Made by a program: the position numbers and the translations under genes. Positions 51,868 through 62,840 of a DNA stretch of 64,000 nucleotides are shown piece after piece. The notes below the pieces were generated by a model. That model was not told the DNA's origin. It saw nothing but the letters and a program-made list of their open reading frames with translations, and ran no database searches. The stretch spans positions 5,597,001-5,661,000 of the forward strand of contig NZ_CP036498.1 in assembly GCF_018279705.1 (NCBI RefSeq), in the 5' to 3' direction. The DNA is from Tardiphaga alba (GTDB lineage Bacteria > Pseudomonadota > Alphaproteobacteria > Rhizobiales > Xanthobacteraceae). Within the stretch, counting starts at the first letter, position 1. Every line of letters starts with the position of its first letter.

Positions 51868-52116
51868 ATGAAGCGCATATCATGCTTGGTCGCCGCGGTT
51901 TCCGCGATGACAATTCTTGGTCCCCTCACCGCCAGCGCACAGGATGTACGCATACGCGTAGGCGACGACCGGGGCTACGTTCGCCATCACGACCATGGAT
52001 TTCGCGGTTCACGCGCGGAGTATTTCGCCGGGCATGATCGCGGTTGGCATCGCGGCTGGCGCAATCGGGATCGTACCGTGATCATCAAGGAGCGGCGTCA
52101 CCGCCACTGGGATTAA
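51868..52116 (+). CDS. Exported His/Arg-rich protein (82 aa)
   Basis: Signal peptide (MKRISCLVAAVSAMTILGPLTASAQ) then DVRIRVGDDRGYVRHHDHGFRGSRAEYFAGHDRGWHRGWRNRDRTVIIKERRHRHWD, with the VIIKERRHRHWD ending typical of short basic exported proteins in bradyrhizobia. AGGAGAA precedes the ATG and an EcfG promoter lies upstream. Possible metal or surface binding. Confidence 0.75.
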   Translation: MKRISCLVAAVSAMTILGPLTASAQDVRIRVGDDRGYVRHHDHGFRGSRAEYFAGHDRGWHRGWRNRDRTVIIKERRHRHWD

Positions 52117-52125
52117 TACGAGCTA

Positions 52126-52156
52126 GTCGCCGGGGCCAATAAATGGCCCCAGCGAC
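52126..52156 (+). terminator. Terminator of the exported His/Arg-rich gene
   Basis: GTCGCCGGGGCCA and TGGCCCCAGCGAC form a 13-bp arm pair with a single mismatch and a five-base loop, 9 bp after the stop. Confidence 0.6.
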
Positions 52157-52258
52157 TCATAGTTTCAAATGCACTTCGTTCAGCACGCGGGTTCAACCAG
52201 GCGAACCGGCATGTGTATATGCGCTATCGAAATTCGAACCCCGAGATTGGAGACGAAT

Positions 52259-52480
52259 ATGATCAAGACTGCCCTCGCCGCAATAACCTTCGTCTTCACA
52301 CTATTCTGTAGCCCAGCATTCTCAATGACGCCCGCGCCGATTAGCCAATTGCAACAGGTTGACACTGTCCTCGTGAAAGGCGGCCACGGGCATGGTCATG
52401 GTCACCTGCGTCGAGGCGGTCGCGGTCATCACTACGGATGGTATCGCGGTCGTGGACATCATCGAGGCCACTATCGCTAA
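52259..52480 (+). CDS. Exported Gly/His-rich protein (73 aa)
   Basis: Signal peptide (MIKTALAAITFVFTLFCSPAFS), a short linker (MTPAPISQLQQVDTVLVKGG), then HGHGHGHLRRGGRGHHYGWYRGRGHHRGHYR, rich in His, Gly and Arg. Likely metal- or envelope-binding, inferred from composition. GGAGAC lies before the ATG. Confidence 0.7.
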   Translation: MIKTALAAITFVFTLFCSPAFSMTPAPISQLQQVDTVLVKGGHGHGHGHLRRGGRGHHYGWYRGRGHHRGHYR

Positions 52481-52778
52481 TGATTGCTCGACGCACGTGT
52501 TGGTGACGAGTTAGCCCACTGCTAACGGCGGCTATTCCGCTGCCTCCTGGTTCGCAGATATTGCCGAAGCGATTTTCACTTTCGCGCTTCTCAGCGAAAT
52601 TGCCGCGGGCACCAAACAACGTGGGTCTCGAGCCCACCTTGTTTAGAATTCCATTGATACCGCGACAAGATTTGAATGAACCGTCGAATGGTGAACTGGC
52701 GCATGGGATTATCGCATTGTTCATTTTGGCAATCAGCCTTCCGTTTCCCGCGGGCGTATGACCGGACGCAAGACGAAA

Positions 52779-52979
52779 ATGGACAAGACAATCAACGAGT
52801 CTTTTGATCTTGCATGCTTTAAGGCAGCGGCCGACGCCGTTGATGGCCGCTGGCACCGACGGGTATGGTTCGAGGTCTCCCGGCTCCGACAGTCCAGCAC
52901 CTCCGCCGGGCGAACCATCATTGTCGATCGCAGGGGCGCTTCGATCGTTGGCGCCACGATCCGCGATCATGTTCAATAA
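52779..52979 (+). CDS. Possible small hypothetical protein (66 aa)
   Basis: MDKTINESFDLACFKAAADAVDGRWHRRVWFEVSRLRQSSTSAGRTIIVDRRGASIVGATIRDHVQ reads well. An in-frame ATG at 52758 is an alternative start. The antisense frame (52341-52976) is longer but less plausible. The 298 bp before this frame hold nothing recognisable. Confidence 0.4.
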   Translation: MDKTINESFDLACFKAAADAVDGRWHRRVWFEVSRLRQSSTSAGRTIIVDRRGASIVGATIRDHVQ

Positions 52980-53224
52980 CGGACAGGATCGACTTTAACT
53001 TCCAGCCCACATTGTTCTGAGGCACGACCGGTCATCGCTAAGATCCAGAAAGACGCGACGCCCAAAGCTTACCATCGACTGGTTAAAGAGGGCGAGCTCT
53101 CGCAAGTTTGATGCGCCTGCCAACCCCGTTAGAGCCTGCGCTTGAATGATGATTTAGCGCCTTGAGCGGACATCGCGGTCGAATGAGGCGTCGAAACCCG
53201 CAACTCTATGGTGCTAAGCGCCTG

Positions 53225-54943
53225 CTACATGCGGAAAGCATTCGAAACAGAAAATAGAAATCGTGGATTGCGGTTGACGTTGTCAAATGGGCGATAGCTG
53301 AGAGGGACACCGACACCGAAATCGGCCTGTAGGTTTTCCGCGAGAAAAAGCCGAATGCCGCCGCCAGCCGACGCTAGGGATAGGCCATCTGTATACTGGT
53401 ATCCCACGTTCCAAACGACACCGGTCTCAGCAAAACCGTAGATCTGATATCCACGCAGAGGTCCGACGTTCAGTGTTCCATCGAAACGCAATTCGAAAGA
53501 TCCCGCCATGGCATTGTCGCCACTAATCTCGGCATTTCCGTAGCCTCGGCCAAAAGAGCTGCCCCCCAAATAGAACTGTTGCGAGGTAAGGAGTTGTGTC
53601 GATGCAAACTGACCAGCGCCAGCGATCTTCACAGACCAGTCATTGGCGAGAGACTGGTACCGCGCGTATTGAAGATTGAGCGTCGCAGCTTGTGCGGAGC
53701 CACCATATCGTGACAACATTTCATCGCCAGCTTTCGACGCACCAAAAACGTCAAGTCCTTTACGCAGCATCAGGGTCAGGTAGTTCGCGCCGCCGTACTC
53801 ATCCTTTAGTCGGTAGTCTCCGGTAAGATACAGCGTCCGCAGATGATCCCTATACAGCGGCCCGAATGCATCGCCCTCGGAAACCTCCGTGAACTGTGAT
53901 CCTACTGTGACAGTTAAGGTCTGGCGTTGGGTCTGGATCGGAACGGCGCTCGCGTGCAGTTCGGCGGACTGCGTTCTTGTGAGGTTGCCGTAATCTCGAC
54001 GCCAGTCCCCTGGCCGAACTTCGCTATAGAAAGCCGATCCGCCCAGTCGCACACCATTCACGCCGACCGGCGCTTCATATCCAATACGGCCGAACCCAAG
54101 TTGGCTTGGGTCGTTCGCTATTGTCGAACCGTTGATCGTTAGCGCGTCACCTGCAACGATATACGAATTGAATGCGCCCGTTGCGTAAGACTGCCATGGC
54201 CCTACGGAGCTTGACCCCAGATTGTCGATGCCAAGCGATGCGTACGTTTGCCATGACTTGACGAACACAGATAAACGAAAAGCTCCCGTCGTATTGCCTA
54301 TCTCCGTTAACGACGTATCCGAGACCCGGATTCCAGGAAGAGAATTAAGAAGTAGAAGCTGGCGTTCCAGCGTTTGCTGTCGCGATGGCGTCTCTGCCAA
54401 GATAGGTGACAACAGAGCTCTTACGCCGAACCGCCCTTGAGGTTCGCCGTCGATAACAAGTTCCGTGATACTTCCCTCAACGATTTTGATAACAAGGACG
54501 CCGCTCGCGACGTCTTGGGCCGGCACAATCGCCCTGGACAGGTGATAGCCATTAGCGCGGTAAAGTTCGCTGATCTTTTCAACAAGCTCACTGAGCTCGC
54601 CTTCGGTGATCCTGTCGCCAACAAACTTGCGATACAGAGGCTCGATGGCTGCTGTCGATATCGCTTTGTTTCCGACGAGCGATATGCCGCGCACCTTGAA
54701 GCTTCTGCCTCCTCCGACGGCGCCGATGCGGGCCGAGACTGCGGGAAGAGAAGTTTCCTCGCCGGCTCGCTCTGCTCCTTGCTTCATAGCTTCAAAGCGT
54801 TTCTCCGGCTGAAGTGGATCGAAGCCAGGACTGGCCGCTTGAGCGAGCGCTGCGTCCATTCCGCCGATGAGCGTTATGGCGACGAGACTTACGGCGAGTG
54901 CTGATTGGATCGGGCGATAAGCGGCAAAGCAGAACGGTGCCAT
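53225..54943 (-). CDS. TpsB-type outer-membrane transporter (ShlB/FhaC/HecB family)
   Basis: A 572-residue two-partner-secretion translocator. Signal peptide (SALAVSLVAITLIGGMDAALAQA), then two POTRA modules (about 80-235; FKVRGISLVGNKAISTAAIEPLYRKFVGDRITEGELSELVEKISELYRANGYHLSRAIVPAQDV and VVEGSITELVIDGE...LLNSLPGIRVSDTSL), then a 16-strand barrel with the conserved LGGSSFGRGYGN loop motif and a C-terminal FLFSVSNAFRM strand ending in M. It exports a TpsA passenger. No TpsA gene (filamentous haemagglutinin type) is present. It diverges from the FecR gene with 165 bp between. Confidence 0.85.
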   Translation of the reverse strand: MAPFCFAAYRPIQSALAVSLVAITLIGGMDAALAQAASPGFDPLQPEKRFEAMKQGAERAGEETSLPAVSARIGAVGGGRSFKVRGISLVGNKAISTAAIEPLYRKFVGDRITEGELSELVEKISELYRANGYHLSRAIVPAQDVASGVLVIKIVEGSITELVIDGEPQGRFGVRALLSPILAETPSRQQTLERQLLLLNSLPGIRVSDTSLTEIGNTTGAFRLSVFVKSWQTYASLGIDNLGSSSVGPWQSYATGAFNSYIVAGDALTINGSTIANDPSQLGFGRIGYEAPVGVNGVRLGGSAFYSEVRPGDWRRDYGNLTRTQSAELHASAVPIQTQRQTLTVTVGSQFTEVSEGDAFGPLYRDHLRTLYLTGDYRLKDEYGGANYLTLMLRKGLDVFGASKAGDEMLSRYGGSAQAATLNLQYARYQSLANDWSVKIAGAGQFASTQLLTSQQFYLGGSSFGRGYGNAEISGDNAMAGSFELRFDGTLNVGPLRGYQIYGFAETGVVWNVGYQYTDGLSLASAGGGIRLFLAENLQADFGVGVPLSYRPFDNVNRNPRFLFSVSNAFRM

Positions 54944-55108
54944 GGAGTCCAGTTCTTGACGCGCGACTACGGAATTGGCCGCTCATCAAGTGGGTAGGTT
55001 GGTATGGTCAACGAGACGTTAACGCGCGAGTTGTAGGTGTCCTTGCACGTAAATTTATTTTTGAATGTTTCCAGATAGCGTGGCGGTTCCCGGTTCTGGA
55101 GCATTTTT

Positions 55109-56418
<1,310 letters not shown>

Positions 56419-56439
56419 CGCTTAGAGCGGCTTACAATC

Positions 56440-59148
56440 ATGAAGCCATATCGCGCTCACCTTTTAGCGACGCTTGTCGTAGCCCTAGCGGCAGCGACTG
56501 GAATCGCCGCATCGCTGTTTAATTTTGCGGCCGATTGGCGCTTCTCCATGACCTCCCGCGCGCCGACGGGCAATATCGCTTTGATAGCTATCGACCCACA
56601 CTCAATCGAGGCAATGGGGGCCTGGCCCTGGTCTCGATCCATCCACGCCGATCTCATCAGAAAGCTCGACGCGATTGGTGTCAGCGATATCGTCTTCGAC
56701 GTTGATTTCAGCTCGCCGTCAACGCCAACCGCTGATGACGACTTGGCTCAAGCGATTAAACAGTCGAGCAGTTCAGTTGTCCTTCCAGCGTTTCAACAAT
56801 CGAAAAGGAGTAGTTCGCCCTCTGTCCACGACAACCTGCCAATTCCTCTTCTCGCGGCTGATGCATGGATCGCTTCGGCAAGCGTCAAAGTCGGAAAAGA
56901 CGGCCGCGCGCGGAAATACGATTACTCCGATCGAATTGGAACCAACCTGATCCCCTCCATCGCAACGGCTATGTCCGGAAGCGGTACAATCTCAAAGCCA
57001 GCCTTCTACATCGACCACGGTATCCGTTTCCGTGAAATACCGATGTTTTCCTATTCAGATGTACTCGATGAGAACTCAGTGTCACGCTTGAGCCTTCGAG
57101 GAAAGAAGGTCCTGATCGGTGGAACAGCCATAGAACTTGGAGATCGCTTCAGCGTACCCAACGCGTCCGTTCTGCCAGGCCCATTGCTGCAAATTCTCGC
57201 CGCTGAATCGATCACTCAAAACCGCGCATTGTCAGCGACATCTTGGGTGGTCAGCCTGGCGGGCGTGATCCTATCGATCATTGCGATGATGTATGTTTGG
57301 CCTCGAACGTCTGCGATGAGGCGGCTTATACTCATTGCTTTTGTTTCCGTCGCCGTCGAAGTTATCGCGCTTTGCATCCAAAACTACATCCCAGTGATCG
57401 CAGATACATCATTGCTGCAGATTACCTTCGCCGCCTACTTACTTGCGATCGCCCTTCAGGAAATCGACGTCCGGGGATTGATGACGCGTGTGGCGGAGCG
57501 AAGATTCCGTCGAATTGCGATGTCGATGGGCGACGCGCTCATCTGCATGGACGCGAATTTGCGCATCACAATCTGGAATCCCGCGGCCGAGTCAATTTTT
57601 GGCTATCTGTCGGTCGAGATGATCGGACGTTCATTCAGTGAATTGATGTCGGAATCAGGAGACTCGAACGCGATCTCGCACGTCACTGCCGACCTCGTTG
57701 GCGGCAACAACCGACGCCTCGTCGAGTTCCACGGCGTCCGAAAGGATGGACAGAAATTCGATGCTGAGGCTTGCTTTTCGTCATGGGAGGATACTGACGG
57801 CCTGAGCTATGGTGTCAGCCTCAGAGACGTTTCGATCCGGAAGAGAGAAGCCGAGAAAATCAAATACTTGGCAGACTTCGACTCCTTTACCGGCCTGCCC
57901 AATCGGCATCAAATTGAACGACGCGTTACAGAACTGCTGGCAAAGAAACGTCAACTTTGCCTTTTCGTCGTGCGGGTGAACAGAGTATCCGACACTAGTG
58001 TAATTTTCGGACCTTCATTCAGCGGCGAGTTGATCAAAGCAGTCGGCAGCTCACTTCGTCATCAATTTCATGAGGATCGATACTTTTTAGGTCGCATCGG
58101 CGATGAAATGTTCGCGTTGCTGGCGAGCGATTGCAGTTCAGAGGCTGCACCAAATGTTGCGGCAAGGGTAATGGCCCTCTTCAACACGCCATTGCAGGTT
58201 GGCGGAAGATTGCACCAAGCCCACGTTCGTATCGGCGCAGCAGACCTGCCTGAACATGGAGCATCGACCGAGGTCGCCTTCGCTAATGCCTATATCGCCT
58301 TGGATAAGGACAAAGCTGACGGGGCGGCGAATTTCTATGAAGCGCGAGACCGCGCTCTTGTCGAAAAGCGTCTCGCTACCGAGGCAGATCTGGTTCGAGC
58401 TCTGCAAAACGATGAGTTTGAGCTCTTCTATCAGCCGCAAGTTTGCCTGGACAGCAAACGAATAATCGGCGCTGAAGCGTTGATTAGGTGGCGCCATCCC
58501 GTGCGAGGACTTGTGCCTCCGATTGATTTCATTCCAATTGCAAACGCGACGGCGGTTTCGGTCGGAATGTCGCGCTGGGTTGTGGAGACTGCATGGCGAC
58601 AAGCAAGTCGTTGGGCGGCAGCGGGCCATGAGATACGCATGGGCATCAACCTGTCACCCTGCCAATTTTCAGATGGTTCGCTTAGCGTGCAGGTCGAGGC
58701 GCTACTGCACGCCGCTCCCATACGTCCAGACCTTATCGAGTTTGAGGTTACAGAAGACATTCTCCTTGACGACGAAGTCCAGGCCAAAAAAGCGATTGAG
58801 AGATTAAAGCGAAGCGGTGTGCGACTTGTCTTTGACGACTTTGGGACCGGGTTTGGCAGCCTCAGCTATTTGAAATCCTTCCCTCTCCACGGACTGAAAA
58901 TTGATCGATCGTTCGTGAAGGACGCTCTTTCATGTGAGAGCGATCGCACGATTGTTAGATCGGTTATCAGCCTCGCGGAAGGGCTCGATCTCTCAGTGAT
59001 TGCTGAAGGGATCGAGGATGCGGCGACCGCCGATCTCCTCTTAGCAATGGGTTGTCGCGAAGGGCAAGGTTACTTCTTTGGCAAACCATGCCCCGCAGAT
59101 GAGTTCGAACGCCTTCTCATGACCGCCGCCGGGTCCATTGCAGCTTAA
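56440..59148 (+). CDS. CHASE2-PAS-GGDEF-EAL protein (c-di-GMP turnover)
   Basis: A 902-residue membrane protein. N-terminal helix, a CHASE2 sensor domain outside the membrane (about 30-275; VFDVDFSSPST...VLIGGTAIELGDRFSVPNASVLPGPLLQILAAESI), three transmembrane helices (275-350), a PAS domain (365-480), GGDEF (490-640) and EAL (650-900). The GGDEF site is degenerate (RIGDEMFAL instead of GGDEF), so cyclase activity is unlikely. EAL motifs are intact (EALIRW, DDFGTGFGSLSYL, KIDRSFV, EGIED), so it should hydrolyse c-di-GMP. It follows the FecR gene by 21 bp. Confidence 0.9.
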   Translation: MKPYRAHLLATLVVALAAATGIAASLFNFAADWRFSMTSRAPTGNIALIAIDPHSIEAMGAWPWSRSIHADLIRKLDAIGVSDIVFDVDFSSPSTPTADDDLAQAIKQSSSSVVLPAFQQSKRSSSPSVHDNLPIPLLAADAWIASASVKVGKDGRARKYDYSDRIGTNLIPSIATAMSGSGTISKPAFYIDHGIRFREIPMFSYSDVLDENSVSRLSLRGKKVLIGGTAIELGDRFSVPNASVLPGPLLQILAAESITQNRALSATSWVVSLAGVILSIIAMMYVWPRTSAMRRLILIAFVSVAVEVIALCIQNYIPVIADTSLLQITFAAYLLAIALQEIDVRGLMTRVAERRFRRIAMSMGDALICMDANLRITIWNPAAESIFGYLSVEMIGRSFSELMSESGDSNAISHVTADLVGGNNRRLVEFHGVRKDGQKFDAEACFSSWEDTDGLSYGVSLRDVSIRKREAEKIKYLADFDSFTGLPNRHQIERRVTELLAKKRQLCLFVVRVNRVSDTSVIFGPSFSGELIKAVGSSLRHQFHEDRYFLGRIGDEMFALLASDCSSEAAPNVAARVMALFNTPLQVGGRLHQAHVRIGAADLPEHGASTEVAFANAYIALDKDKADGAANFYEARDRALVEKRLATEADLVRALQNDEFELFYQPQVCLDSKRIIGAEALIRWRHPVRGLVPPIDFIPIANATAVSVGMSRWVVETAWRQASRWAAAGHEIRMGINLSPCQFSDGSLSVQVEALLHAAPIRPDLIEFEVTEDILLDDEVQAKKAIERLKRSGVRLVFDDFGTGFGSLSYLKSFPLHGLKIDRSFVKDALSCESDRTIVRSVISLAEGLDLSVIAEGIEDAATADLLLAMGCREGQGYFFGKPCPADEFERLLMTAAGSIAA

Positions 59149-59214
59149 TTCGTCTGGAGCTGCAGCATCCATGTCGATCCGACGCGAAACTTGTAATCCC
59201 TTGTACGAGGAGGT

Positions 59215-60341
59215 TCAGAGCTCGGGCGTCTTAGACCCGTAGATCCATTCGCGCCAAACGGTTAGAGCGGCCGCCATAATGACCGGTCCGAGGAATAGCC
59301 CGAACAACCCAAACGCGGCTATTCCTCCAAAGATTCCGACAAATGCTAAAAGAAATGGCAGACGCGCTGAACCGCCGACTAACGTAGGCCACACGAAATG
59401 ATCGCCGGCAAGCATCACCGTAGCGCCCCACAGAAACACCGCCACGGCCGCGACACCGCTCCCGCCGCCAGTGACCAGAACTATTGCTGCGGCGGTGAAC
59501 GCCAGCCAGGCCCCGAACGGCAACAGCGCGAATGCTGTCGTCAGTACAGTGAACATCAGGGGGTTGGGCACGCCAGCGGCGACAAACCCAGCTCCGATAA
59601 GAAGCCCTCGCCAACGGCGACAAAAACTGTTCCGTTGACGGTGCCGCGAGTTGCTTCGACCATTTTTCCAACAAGCCCTTCTCCCGCATCGCCGAGAAGG
59701 CGATCGCAGGTTTCCAGGAAGCGCCTTCCAACGGCTCTTCCGTTACGAAGCAGAAAAAACAAAGCAAGAAGCGAAAAAAGCATGAGTGAGAAGCGGTGAA
59801 GTAGTTGCGCCCCGAAAGTCTTGAGTAGATCCGATGCGTTGTCCGCGTTGACGGTCTGAAGCCACGCGGCTGCGGCCTTTGGATCCGACAAATTGGTGCG
59901 CCACCAAGTCTGCAGGCTTTCTGCGGCGACGGGTAAACGCGCAATCCATTCAGGAACCTGAACACCGCTCTCCCGTGCTTGTTTCAGCCAACTGACGAAA
60001 AGGTCACTCTGTTGAGCTATCTGGTAAATCGCAAGCGAAATCGGGGTGAAGAGCGCCAATGCAACGAGTGCAGTGAAGAAAAACGCTGCGATGCTTGACT
60101 TGTCCGAAGAAAACCAGCCCGCGAACTTGAGGTATAGAGGCCATAGTGCAACAGCGATAATTGTTGCCCATATCAATGACGGCAGCAAAGCCCACGCAGT
60201 CCACACTCCAAAGGCAAAAACGATAAGGGCGAGCACAACTCGGGAATTCATCCGGGCCGCGGCGTCAAGGGGGAGCGGCTGCCTTTCTTGATCGCCGAAG
60301 AACTGATCTGTTTCCGGCTCCATCCTCGTTTTCTGTAACAT
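59215..60341 (-). pseudogene. AI-2E/PerM-family transporter with a frameshift
   Basis: The first frame gives MEPETDQFFGDQERQPLPLDAAARMNSRVVLALIVFAFGVWTAWALLPSLIWATIIAVALWPLYLKF...TVNGTVFVAVGEG. Restoring one G in a GGGG run near 59602 continues LLIGAGFVAAGVPNPLMFTVLTTAFALLPFGAWLAFTAAAIVLV...GLFLGPVIMAAALTVWREWIYG, the expected AI-2E C-terminus. Combined length would be about 375 residues. An EcfG-type promoter precedes it. Start 60341 or 60323. Confidence 0.8.
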
Positions 60342-60371
60342 TTAGCGCGGCCCCGTCATGGTTCTCATAAA

Positions 60372-60396
60372 AACATGACAGATTTCCACTTGTTCC
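60372..60396 (-). promoter_or_regulatory. EcfG-type promoter of the AI-2E transporter gene
   Basis: On the minus strand GGAAC (complement of 60392-60396), 17 bases, GTT (complement of 60372-60374), about 31 bp before the start. It shares CCACTTGTTCCCGATTT with the promoter at 43887. Confidence 0.65.
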
Positions 60397-60455
60397 CGAT
60401 TTCTTCCAAGCTGTTTATTGATAGCGGCTCATTTTCCATGAAGCCAATTGGTCAT

Positions 60456-60480
60456 TGTCCGCTTTGCGCCATTACCGGTC
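60456..60480. repeat. Palindromic repeat, degenerate copy
   Basis: TGTCCGCTTTGCGCCATTACCGGTC matches the left half of the intact repeat at 41752-41780 exactly (TGTCCGCTTTGCGCCAT). The right half has decayed. It lies just beyond the end of the LysR gene. Confidence 0.6.
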
Positions 60481-60485
60481 GGTTA

Positions 60486-61382
60486 CTAGCGTCCCAGATG
60501 CGAAGCCAAGAATTCGCTTAGTGCGTCGATCCGCGCCGGCCGTACCCGCGATGAAGGCGTGATGAAGTACAACCCACCGCCTGGCAGTTGCCAGTCCGGC
60601 AGCAGGATTTCGAGACGTCCGTCGGCGACATAGGGATCGGCGACGAAGGACGGGAGTTCGGCGATCCCGATCCCGTCCAGCAATGTCGGCAACACAGCGT
60701 CGATATTGGTCACCGAGAACGGGCCGGTCGGCGTCACCGAGACTTGCTCGCCGTCCTTGTGCGTGAAGTGCCAGCTGTTGGTCCGCGCGCGATAGGCATA
60801 GCCGAGGCAGTGATGGGCATTGAGCTCCGACGGCGACTGCGGCCGTCCATAGCGCACGATATAGGCCGGCGATGCCACGACGAAGCGGCTCATGGCGCGC
60901 AGGCGGCGTGCGATCAGGGATGAGTCCGGCAGCGCCGCGATCCGGATCGCCGCGTCGAAACCGTCGCCGATCAGGTCGACGGTGGCGTCGCTCAGATGCA
61001 GGTTGAGCGAAATCTCCGGATACTGGCGCAGGAAAGCCGGCACGATCGGCGCGATCTCGCGCAGGCCGAACGACATCGGCACCGCCAGATTGATCGTGCC
61101 GCGCGGCTGGCTCGACAGTTCGCGCGCGGCGTTCTCCGCCGCCTCGGCTTCCTGCAACACGCGCGCGGCACGCTCGGCCAGCCGATGGCCGAAATCGGTC
61201 AGCGCCACCTTGCGCGAGGTGCGGTTGAACACCTGCGCGCCGAGACGGTCTTCCAGCCGGGTGATGGCCCGCGACACCGTCGCCACCGAGAGGTTCAACG
61301 AGCGGGCGGCGCCGGCGAAGGAGCGCTCCTCTGCCACCTTGGCCAGTAGCGCCAGGCCTTCGAAATCGGGGAGCTTGGACAT
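60486..61382 (-). CDS. LysR-family regulator
   Basis: A 298-residue regulator with the winged-helix N-terminus (FEGLALLAKVAEERSFAGAARSLNLSVATVSRAITRLEDRLGAQVFNRTSRKVALTDFG) and a substrate-binding domain (GTINLAVPMSFGLREIAPIVPAFLRQYPEISLNLHLSD). The ATG at 61382 follows AGGATT. It is divergent from an SDR gene, with a perfect palindrome in between, the usual LysR layout. Base composition of this cluster is clearly GC-richer than the 43-59 kb part. Confidence 0.9.
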   Translation of the reverse strand: MSKLPDFEGLALLAKVAEERSFAGAARSLNLSVATVSRAITRLEDRLGAQVFNRTSRKVALTDFGHRLAERAARVLQEAEAAENAARELSSQPRGTINLAVPMSFGLREIAPIVPAFLRQYPEISLNLHLSDATVDLIGDGFDAAIRIAALPDSSLIARRLRAMSRFVVASPAYIVRYGRPQSPSELNAHHCLGYAYRARTNSWHFTHKDGEQVSVTPTGPFSVTNIDAVLPTLLDGIGIAELPSFVADPYVADGRLEILLPDWQLPGGGLYFITPSSRVRPARIDALSEFLASHLGR

Positions 61383-61392
61383 CGACAATCCT

Positions 61393-61416
61393 GCAACGAT
61401 AACTTTCAATCGTTGC
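61393..61416. promoter_or_regulatory. Palindromic operator between lysR and SDR
   Basis: GCAACGAT-8 bases-ATCGTTGC, perfect 8-bp arms in the 95-bp divergent spacer, 11 bp from the LysR start. Most likely the LysR recognition site; the effector is unknown. Confidence 0.7.
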
Positions 61417-61477
61417 TATATCGGAATACTCCAGCCGGCGCCATCTTCTGTTCGTCAACGAAGCAGGAGTGACCACC

Positions 61478-62233
61478 ATGTCCCAGAAGCTCATCGGAAA
61501 GATCGCAGTCGTCACCGGCGGCACCAGCGGCATCGGCCTCGCCACCGCCAAACGCTTTGCCGCCGAGGGCGCACAGGTCTTCATCACCGGCCGCCGCAAG
61601 CCCGAACTCGACGCCGCGGTGGCCAAGATCGGCCGCGCCGCCACCGGTGTCCAGGCCGACGCCGCCAAGCTCGGCGATCTCGACCAGCTCTACCAGAAGG
61701 TAAAGGCCGAAGCCGGCCGGATAGACGTGCTGTTCGTCAATGCGGGCGGCGGATCGATGCTGCCGCTCGGCCAGATCACCGAGCAGCAATATGCGGATAC
61801 GTTCGACCGCAACGTGAAGGGCGTGCTGTTCACCGTGCAGAAGGCGCTGCCGCTGCTGCAGGACGGCGCCTCGGTGATCCTCACCGGCTCCACCGCCGGC
61901 ATCAAGGGCACCCCCGCCTTCAGCGTCTATGCCGCCTCCAAGGCCGCGGTACGCTCCTTCGCGCGCAACTGGATCCTCGACCTCAAGGATCGCCGCATCC
62001 GCATCAACACGCTCAGCCCCGGTCCCATCCGCACGCCGGGTCTGGTCGAGCTGGCCGGTCCCGATGCCGCCCAGCAGCAGGGACTGCTCGACTATATGGC
62101 GTCGCTCGTTCCGATGGGCCGCGTCGGCGAGCCCGAAGAGACCGCCAAGGCGGCTGTCTTCTTGGCCTCTGAAGACTCCAGCTTCGTCAACGGCACCGAA
62201 CTCTTCGTCGATGGGGGACAGGCACAGATCTGA
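61478..62233 (+). CDS. Short-chain dehydrogenase/reductase
   Basis: A 251-residue classical [11 protein letters not shown] cofactor motif (residues 13-20), NAGGGS, catalytic serine in ILTGSTAG, YxxxK in [10 protein letters not shown], closing with [15 protein letters not shown] preference is suggested by the arginines after the second strand (GRRK). The ATG at 61478 with AGGAG eight bases upstream is chosen. Followed by two SnoaL-like genes and divergent from a LysR regulator, which probably controls it. Substrate unknown. Confidence 0.9.
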   Translation: MSQKLIGKIAVVTGGTSGIGLATAKRFAAEGAQVFITGRRKPELDAAVAKIGRAATGVQADAAKLGDLDQLYQKVKAEAGRIDVLFVNAGGGSMLPLGQITEQQYADTFDRNVKGVLFTVQKALPLLQDGASVILTGSTAGIKGTPAFSVYAASKAAVRSFARNWILDLKDRRIRINTLSPGPIRTPGLVELAGPDAAQQQGLLDYMASLVPMGRVGEPEETAKAAVFLASEDSSFVNGTELFVDGGQAQI

Positions 62234-62295
62234 GCCCGCCGGCGCCGACCACCCTCTCCTCACGCATATCCACGATCAAGTGAAAGCAACCGACC

Positions 62296-62736
62296 ATGAC
62301 CGAGAATGAACGCATCATCCGCAATCTGTACGCCGTCGCCGAACTGCAGGACTCCAAGGGCTTCGCCGAACTGTTCACGCCGGACGGCTATTTCTGGGAT
62401 GTTTCCGCCGGCCAGAAATATTACGGCGCCGATATCGGCAACGTCGTCGACATCTATGCCAAGGCCTTCCCCGATATGCATCGTGCGCTCGACCTCATCT
62501 ATGTCGCCGGAGATGTCGTGGTCGTCGAACTGTCGCTCAACGGCACGCATAAAGGACCGCTGGCGCTCACGGCCGGCACTATCCCGGCCACCGGCAAGGA
62601 AATGCAAACGCCGTGCTGCGACGTCTTCCACCTCGAAAACGGCAAGGTGAAATCGTTCCACTGCTACACGGCAGCGACCATCCTGATGGCCCAGCTTGGC
62701 GTATTGGGAAATCTCCAGGCCGCCATCGCGGGCTGA
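62296..62736 (+). CDS. SnoaL/ester-cyclase-like protein
   Basis: A 146-residue NTF2-fold protein (RIIRNLYAVAELQDSKGFAELFTPDGYFWDVSAGQKYYGADIGNVVDIYAKAFPDMHRALDLIYVAGDVVVVELSLNGTHKGPLAL...HLENGKVKSFHCY) of the type annotated as SnoaL-like polyketide or ester cyclase. It begins 62 bp after the SDR, same strand. It probably acts on the same unknown small molecule. Confidence 0.8.
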   Translation: MTENERIIRNLYAVAELQDSKGFAELFTPDGYFWDVSAGQKYYGADIGNVVDIYAKAFPDMHRALDLIYVAGDVVVVELSLNGTHKGPLALTAGTIPATGKEMQTPCCDVFHLENGKVKSFHCYTAATILMAQLGVLGNLQAAIAG

Positions 62737-62840
62737 TCCAGTAGATTACCCGGCCGATATCTTCCTGCAGATCGGCCGGGCATCCCTTCGTATCCTGGTT
62801 CGCATATCTTGCGACACCGGACACCGCAAAGGACCACGTC

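Noticed and set aside
52341..52976. A 211-codon minus-strand frame
   Set aside because: It overlaps the Gly/His-rich exported gene antisense, has no ribosome binding site, and reads as Asp/Arg/Gly-rich sequence typical of antisense frames of repetitive genes.
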